This document shows, piece after piece, positions 32,701 through 37,365 of a DNA stretch of 37,365 nucleotides. The translations under genes were made by a program, and so were the position numbers. Positions within the stretch are counted from its first letter, which is position 1, and the number at the start of each line of letters is the position of its first letter. Source of the DNA: Bacteroidota bacterium (GTDB lineage: Bacteria; Pseudomonadota; Alphaproteobacteria; Puniceispirillales; Puniceispirillaceae); NCBI GenBank assembly GCA_009936825.1, contig JAACDV010000086.1, positions 1 to 37,365 of the forward strand, written 5' to 3'. The notes under the pieces are model-generated. The model was given only the letters and a program-made list of their open reading frames with translations. It did not search any database and had not been told where the DNA came from.

Positions 32701-33706
32701 CAGATCGGCTCCCATTTTTCTGGGTCTTAGCTTTCTTGGGCTTGGCATGATGACAGCGTGCTCTATGGCCATCGGCAATGGTTTTGAACGGCGGCGTAGT
32801 CTTGCAAATGTCAGTCACAAATGCGCAGCGATCCTGGCTGAGACATCCTGTTGGAAGATTAAAAAGATCTGGGGGCTGGCCGCCAATCTGGGGCTTGCTG
32901 CCAAGACTAAGCCGCTCAGGTGTGGATGCCAGAAGGGATTGTGTGTAGGGGTGTGCAGCGTTCAAAAACACATCGCGCACGCTTCCCTGCTCAATAATTT
33001 CACCAGCAAACATAACCGCAACCTCATCACAGTAATGCGCGACAATACCTAGATCATGCGTGATGATCATTGATGCCATATTAAACTGGAGGACGAGTTC
33101 TTTTAGCAGATCAAGAATCTGCGCTTGAACCGTTACATCAAGTCCGGTCGTTGGCTCGTCAGCGATCAATAATTTGGGTTCGTTCATCAAAGCCATGGCA
33201 ATCAGAACGCGCTGTGCCATTCCACCAGACAGCTCATGCGGCCAGGCCTTTTGTCGCTGCTCCGGATCAGGAATTCCGACAGCGACCATCATCTCCAATG
33301 CTTTGCGTTGAGAAACGCTAATCGGGCCACCTGAATGGGTCTGATGGATGCGCACCAGCTGATCGCCAATCCGCGTTAACGGGTCCAGCGAGCTTCGCGG
33401 GTTTTGCACAACCATAGCAATGTCTGCGCCGCGAATTTCATTCAGCTCATCGGGAGATAGCGTCAACAGGTCTTGGCCATCAAATTGAACCGTTCCACCA
33501 ACGATTTTTGCCGGGGGGCGAAGAAGTCCGCAGATGGATTGCGCGGTGAGGGACTTGCCAGCGCCGGTCTCCCCAACGATGCCAAGAATACGGCCAGCAT
33601 CAAGAGAAAGACTGATGTTGTTAAGCGCTTTTGCTTCACGCAGCTGATTGTCTATATCGCGAAAAATAAAATGGGTCTTTAAGTCAGAGACGCAGAGCAG
33701 GCTCAT
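32693..33706 (-). CDS. dppD: ABC peptide/opine transporter ATPase (DppD/OppD-like)
   Basis: This 337-residue ATPase has Walker A GETGAGKSLTAQ, signature LSGGMAQRVLIAMAL, Walker B LLIADEPTTGLDVT and H-loop IITHDLG. The C-terminal Cys-rich oligopeptide motif (CLSQDRCAFVTDIC) is present. Its start overlaps the permease C stop by ATGA. It works with the DppF-like ATPase in a heterodimer on the cytoplasmic face. Confidence 0.92.
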   Translation of the reverse strand: MSLLCVSDLKTHFIFRDIDNQLREAKALNNISLSLDAGRILGIVGETGAGKSLTAQSICGLLRPPAKIVGGTVQFDGQDLLTLSPDELNEIRGADIAMVVQNPRSSLDPLTRIGDQLVRIHQTHSGGPISVSQRKALEMMVAVGIPDPEQRQKAWPHELSGGMAQRVLIAMALMNEPKLLIADEPTTGLDVTVQAQILDLLKELVLQFNMASMIITHDLGIVAHYCDEVAVMFAGEIIEQGSVRDVFLNAAHPYTQSLLASTPERLSLGSKPQIGGQPPDLFNLPTGCLSQDRCAFVTDICKTTPPFKTIADGHRARCHHAKPKKAKTQKNGSRSDG

Positions 33707-34587
33707 TTTTCAGTCCTCCGCCGCGGATCAAGGACATCTTGAATTCCATCACCAAAAAGATTTAGACCGAATACCAGAAAAATCAGCGCAACGCCGGGGA
33801 AAATTCCTACCCACCATTGGCCGGTGATCATAAATTCTGCGCCTTGGCGGATCATCGCGCCCCATTCGGGGGTAGGGGCCTGAATTCCAACACCAAGAAA
33901 AGCCAAGGTGGCACTGATACGGACGGCCCAAGCAGCGCGAACAGCGGTCTGCGCCATCGCACCTTGAATCGAATTAGGAAGAAGGTGAACGAACAAAATT
34001 CGCCATGTCGGATTGCCAGCAGCGATAGCACTTTCAACGAAAATCGAGCTTCGTAATGCCAGCACCTCAGAGCGCACAACTCTTGCAAAAACCGGGCTAT
34101 CAAGGAACCCCAGCACAAGAACAACATTGATCAGGGACTGGCCCGTAGCGGCAACAACGGCGAGGGCTAGGATAATCGAGGGGAAAACCCGAAGCCCGTC
34201 GAAAAAGCGCATCAGCACCTCATCCAAAAGCCCGCCCCGATACCCGGCAATGAGTCCTACCGGAACACCGATCAAAACTGAAATAATGACCGCCGGAATG
34301 GCAATACCAAACCCAATTTTGGCACCATAGATAACGCGTGAAAACACATCCATTCCATTGCCATCGGTTCCAAACTAATGTTCAGCAGAAGGTGCTTGTA
34401 GAATGCGATCCGGATATGACGATACCGGATCATGGGTCATAAAGCCGCCGGAGAACATCGCCAGTACACCAAAAAACAGGATGATTAACACACCAGCGGT
34501 CGCCGTCGGGCTAAGCCGACTTACGCCCCTAATACGATTGGCAATACGATTTGAAAGTGATGTTTGCTCAGCCTTGATCTTCGACAT
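33703..34587 (-). pseudogene. dppC: ABC transporter permease (DppC-like) interrupted by an in-frame amber codon
   Basis: The frame is continuous over 885 nt from ATG 34587 to the stop at 33703, except for one TAG at 34377-34375. The sequence around it reads QAPSAEH-stop-FGTDGNGMDVFSRVIYG, while the family has H-W/P-F/L-GTD, so the codon is probably TGG changed to TAG by one base. The first 70 codons hold the N-terminal tail and first membrane helix (TAGVLIILFFGVLAMFSGG). The remaining part carries about five helices and the EAA loop. An ATG at 34353 could restart translation, but would leave out the first helix. Options are a pseudogene, a sequencing error, or amber suppression. All other genes of the transporter look intact. 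Confidence 0.85.
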
Positions 34588-34588
34588 G

Positions 34589-35602
34589 TCAGTTCAACTC
34601 TACACGGGGTTCGATTAGGGCGACCACGATATCAACGATCCAAAAGATCAATACCGAAAACAACGCCAAGACCAGCACATAGCCTTGAACAGCGGTGAAA
34701 TCGCCGCGGACGATTGCGTTCAGGCCATATTGCCCCAACCCGCCCCAAGCAAAAACATATTCAATGAGAGACATAGTCCCAACCAAGCCGGTGATTTCTG
34801 TCCCTACAAAGGTCAGCACCGGGGTTGCACTATTGCGAAAGACAATTTGGCGGACAGTTTTTGCTTTCAGCCCGCACGCCCGTGCATATCGTACGGCATC
34901 AGACGAAATCACCTCTAACGCAATCGCGCGGGTTTGCTTGATGATCGGGGCTGCAGAGACGATTGCCAAGCAGACCACCGGCAGAATCAGATGTGATAAT
35001 GATGAATGTGCCGCGCGCCAGTTTGAGCTTAAAAGACTGTCGATAAGATAACTGCCGGTTACAAAATCTGGAGGGCTGACCATCAGGGAAATTCGTCCCA
35101 TGCCCGGCGGTGCCCATCTAAGAAGATAGAAAAAGACGAATAACATAACCAATCCCAGCCAATAGGTGGGAATCGAAAATCCTAGGAGCGACAGGATACG
35201 GGCACTTTGATCAAACCGGCCATTTGGTTTGAAAGCTGCCCGCAGACCAATAGGCACCCCGATAAAAGTTCCAATACCGATGCCCCAAAAGAGCAATTCG
35301 AGGGACACCACAGACCGTGCGGCAATATCATCAAGCACGGGTCGGTTCGAAAGCCAACTTTCACCGAGATTTCCTTGAGCAACATTTTGGGCATAGATAA
35401 GAAACTGTTTCCACAGCGGTTGGTCTAGGCCGAGTTCCTCCGTTATCATCTCAAATTCTTCTGCGGTCGCTGTTGGACCAGCCAGAAGCCCAACTGGATC
35501 AAGCCCGCCAATGCGCACAAGCATAAACGTCAGGAACATCACGCCAACGAGCAGCGGAATTACCATTAAGATCCGGCGGATGAGAAACGTAGTAAAATTC
35601 AT
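34589..35602 (-). CDS. dppB: ABC transporter permease (DppB/OppB-like)
   Basis: This 337-residue protein has six membrane helices and the DppB N-terminus FLIRRILMVIPLLVGVMFLTFMLVR. The EAA-type loop is in the segment YARACGLKAKTVRQIVFRNS. GLVGTMSLIEYVFAWGGLGQYGLNAIVRGD near the C-terminus is typical of the family. It forms the channel with the C permease, whose start is 1 nt beyond its stop. ATG 35602 has only a weak ribosome site and lies 94 nt after the binding-protein gene across a strong hairpin. Confidence 0.92.
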   Translation of the reverse strand: MNFTTFLIRRILMVIPLLVGVMFLTFMLVRIGGLDPVGLLAGPTATAEEFEMITEELGLDQPLWKQFLIYAQNVAQGNLGESWLSNRPVLDDIAARSVVSLELLFWGIGIGTFIGVPIGLRAAFKPNGRFDQSARILSLLGFSIPTYWLGLVMLFVFFYLLRWAPPGMGRISLMVSPPDFVTGSYLIDSLLSSNWRAAHSSLSHLILPVVCLAIVSAAPIIKQTRAIALEVISSDAVRYARACGLKAKTVRQIVFRNSATPVLTFVGTEITGLVGTMSLIEYVFAWGGLGQYGLNAIVRGDFTAVQGYVLVLALFSVLIFWIVDIVVALIEPRVELN

Positions 35603-35644
35603 TTTTGAAAATCTCTGGGAAAACGAGATGCGGAAACCAAGATG

Positions 35645-35688
35645 TAAAAAAGATTGAAGGCATTGCCGTCAAGATTAACGGCAATGCC
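35645..35688 (-). terminator. Intrinsic terminator/attenuator between binding-protein and permease genes
   Basis: A perfect 11-bp inverted repeat (GGCATTGCCGT, 35659-35669, and ACGGCAATGCC, 35678-35688) has an 8-nt loop. On the minus-strand transcript it is followed by TTCAATC and then a run of six U. It starts 9 nt after the binding-protein stop. Partial readthrough would give excess binding protein over permeases. Confidence 0.75.
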
Positions 35689-35696
35689 AAATTTGT

Positions 35697-37271
35697 TTAG
35701 TTCATTTTCATTTCACGCCAGCGCTCATGCTCATCCGGATAATGTACCCAGCCGCTAAGCTTAGGGTTCATTGCCTCAAATGTGGCCGGATAAGTTGTCA
35801 GGATCCAAGGAGCATCCTGCACCCAGAGTTTCTGGGCCTCATCCATCATTGCAAGACGCTTGCCTGCGTCCAACTCTTCGCGTGACTTGTCGATCAACTC
35901 ATCAACACGGGAGTTTGAGTAAGCGGCACGGTTCGAAACGCCCTTACTGTGAGAGATAAGATACATGGTGTAAACGGGGTCCAGAACAATCGGTCCATCT
36001 TCCCAAGTGAAGAAGCACATGCTCATCTCTTTAGGTGATCCCTTTGCCCGCATCTCGGATGTTGTTACCCGTGTTGGCTGAACAGCAACACCAACCTTTT
36101 TCAGCATGTCTGCAACCTGAATTGCAATCGGCTCCTGATGCCAGAAAGCGTCGGCATAAAGCAGCTTGATTGGCTCAGACATTCCGTCTGGATAGCCCGC
36201 CTCGGCAAGCAGTGCCTTGGCCTTTGCCGGGTCGTAATCATAGTCAAAATGGTCAGGGTTATATCCATCCACGATTGGCGGTACGATTGAGCGAGCAATA
36301 TCAGCTTGGCCGGCAAAAACAGCAGTGTTAAGGGCGTCTTTATCAACCGCATAGTTGAATGCTTGGCGAACCCGAACATCATCAAACGGCTCACATTTCG
36401 GATTCATACGTACCGAAGCGATAGAACGACCCGAAGCACGATCCACTTTCACATTTGAGTCGGCCTGCAGATCAACAACCTTTTGAATTGAAGGACGGTC
36501 GATAAGATGTACCTGCCCCGTCTTCAGCAGCGTTACACGACTCGCCTCAGATGGAACTTCTTTATAAATGACCTTGTCGAAATATAGGTCGCCGCCAAAG
36601 TAGTTTTTGTTGGCAACATAGACAGCCTGATCATCTGGGCGAAGTGAGTCCAAATGATATGCCCCAAATCCAGCTGTATTCGACTGCATCCATTTAAGCG
36701 CCCACGGATCATCGTCAGTGGCATGCTTTTTGGTTTCAGTTGAATCATAGATACCCGGAACGTACAGCGTAAGCGCTTTCAAAAAGATCGAGCTTGGTGC
36801 AGACAATGTAAATTCAACATCATATTTTGAGATCGCCTTGACCCCAACGACGTTGGAAACTCTGGCAATGAAATTTCCAGTACGCTTTTGCGCAAAAGAC
36901 TTTGACCAGCTCCACTCAACATCGTCAGCGGTTAATTCATTACCGAAAGGGCTTTTGATGCCTTTTTTGAGTGTAAAGACCCAAGTCTTGCCATCTTCTG
37001 AAATTTTCCAGCTTTCGGCAAGATGCGGCTCGACTGTAGACGGATCATTGACAACCCTACCATCGACTGTCTTTTTTCCATAAATAACCAAGTTTTCGTA
37101 GGTTTGAACCACAACATTCTGAGTGTGTGCTTTCAGCGCATCACCATCAAATCCTTCTGGAACTTGTGGTGAGGCTACAATCAGCGTCTCAGCCGATGCT
37201 GCACTTGCCATCGCGGCAACGGCAACTGCCGCAGCTGTCGACAATAAGTAACTTTTTCCTATCCTATTCAC
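35697..37271 (-). CDS. ABC transporter substrate-binding protein, family 5 (peptide/opine/nickel type)
   Basis: This 524-residue precursor has a Sec signal peptide (MNRIGKSYLLSTAAAVAVAA, cleavage after ASA near residue 27). The mature part shows the family-5 pattern: VVQTYENLVIYG, PHLAESWKISEDGKTWVFTLKKGIKSPFG, and VRQAFNYAVDKDALNTAVFAGQADIA. It captures an oligopeptide-like or other solute in the periplasm. The start is GTG 37271, with a strong GGAGG 7 nt upstream. It is the first gene of a transport and oxidation operon. The ligand cannot be told from sequence. Confidence 0.92.
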   Translation of the reverse strand: MNRIGKSYLLSTAAAVAVAAMASAASAETLIVASPQVPEGFDGDALKAHTQNVVVQTYENLVIYGKKTVDGRVVNDPSTVEPHLAESWKISEDGKTWVFTLKKGIKSPFGNELTADDVEWSWSKSFAQKRTGNFIARVSNVVGVKAISKYDVEFTLSAPSSIFLKALTLYVPGIYDSTETKKHATDDDPWALKWMQSNTAGFGAYHLDSLRPDDQAVYVANKNYFGGDLYFDKVIYKEVPSEASRVTLLKTGQVHLIDRPSIQKVVDLQADSNVKVDRASGRSIASVRMNPKCEPFDDVRVRQAFNYAVDKDALNTAVFAGQADIARSIVPPIVDGYNPDHFDYDYDPAKAKALLAEAGYPDGMSEPIKLLYADAFWHQEPIAIQVADMLKKVGVAVQPTRVTTSEMRAKGSPKEMSMCFFTWEDGPIVLDPVYTMYLISHSKGVSNRAAYSNSRVDELIDKSREELDAGKRLAMMDEAQKLWVQDAPWILTTYPATFEAMNPKLSGWVHYPDEHERWREMKMN

Positions 37272-37343
37272 GTGCTTGCCTCCTTTAGTGACGTTGTTAT
37301 TAACAGGGACCTAACCAGCCTTTGGATTCATAAACGGCACGCG

Positions 37344-37361
37344 GAAGTCTGATCTGACTTC
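37344..37361. other. Inverted repeat at the right edge, upstream of the ABC operon
   Basis: GAAGTC-N6-GACTTC lies about 75 nt upstream of the GTG start at 37271. There is no U-tract on the minus strand, so a terminator is unlikely in that direction; an operator for the ABC operon or the terminator of a gene beyond the edge are both possible. Confidence 0.3.
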
Positions 37362-37365
37362 GGCC

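Noticed and set aside
34375..34377. TAG as a pyrrolysine codon
   Set aside because: The position is a conserved Trp in this permease family and no Pyl genes are seen; mutation or read error is simpler.

Overview
The window reads as a chromosomal catabolic region of an alphaproteobacterium, most likely marine and heterotrophic (SAR116/Rhodospirillales-like). This is an inference from the mix of a TRAP transporter, a fused short FadB/FadJ-type beta-oxidation enzyme, hydantoinase A/B, several flavoproteins and ABC peptide-type uptake genes, and from mid-range GC with frequent ATGA overlaps. No rRNA, tRNA, CRISPR array, phage gene or transposase was seen. Gene density is very high and no transcriptional regulator gene lies in the window.

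Layout. (1) 1-2692, minus strand: a Rieske oxygenase of the phthalate-dioxygenase type followed by a glutamine-synthetase-like ligase that runs off the left edge; the pair may act on an amine. (2) 2965-5052, plus strand: a fused enoyl-CoA hydratase/3-hydroxyacyl-CoA dehydrogenase. (3) 5084-19199, minus strand: thirteen co-directional genes. In transcription order they are LeuC-like and LeuD-like hydratase subunits, an isocitrate-lyase/PEP-mutase-family lyase, HyuB, HyuA, an isochorismatase-fold protein with Gly instead of the usual Cys, an adducin-type class II aldolase, a stand-alone V4R-domain protein, a D-2-hydroxyacid dehydrogenase, TRAP DctP-DctQ-DctM, and a flavoprotein dehydrogenase. 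The best reading is import of a (di)carboxylate, opening of a cyclic amide or imide, hydration of an alkyl-maleate and retro-aldol cleavage, analogous to the dimethylmaleate hydratase/dimethylmalate lyase end of nicotinate fermentation. The substrate is unknown. (4) 19200-19545: an AT-rich divergent promoter region with a TTGAC-GG-GTCAA inverted repeat placed to control both directions. (5) 19546-20298, plus strand: an SDR dehydrogenase.

(6) 20336-22483, minus strand: a methyltransferase, a small helical protein and an acetoacetate-decarboxylase-fold protein that lacks the Schiff-base lysine. (7) 22692-26746, plus strand: an alpha/beta-hydrolase without its nucleophile, a class II aldolase, a GatC/AtzG-like small subunit, an amidase and a second alpha/beta-hydrolase without its nucleophile. 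(8) 26756-37271, minus strand: an ABC peptide-type transporter (binding protein, permeases B and C, ATPases D and F), a TMADH/FadH-like flavoenzyme, a GMC oxidoreductase with a gluconate-dehydrogenase-subunit-3-like partner, and an EamA exporter. The permease C gene carries an in-frame amber codon at a normally conserved Trp position. A strong hairpin follows the binding-protein gene.

The most notable signals are the hydratase/lyase/hydantoinase pathway cluster, the co-clustered enzymes that have lost canonical catalytic residues, and the operator-within-promoter arrangement at 19327-19366.
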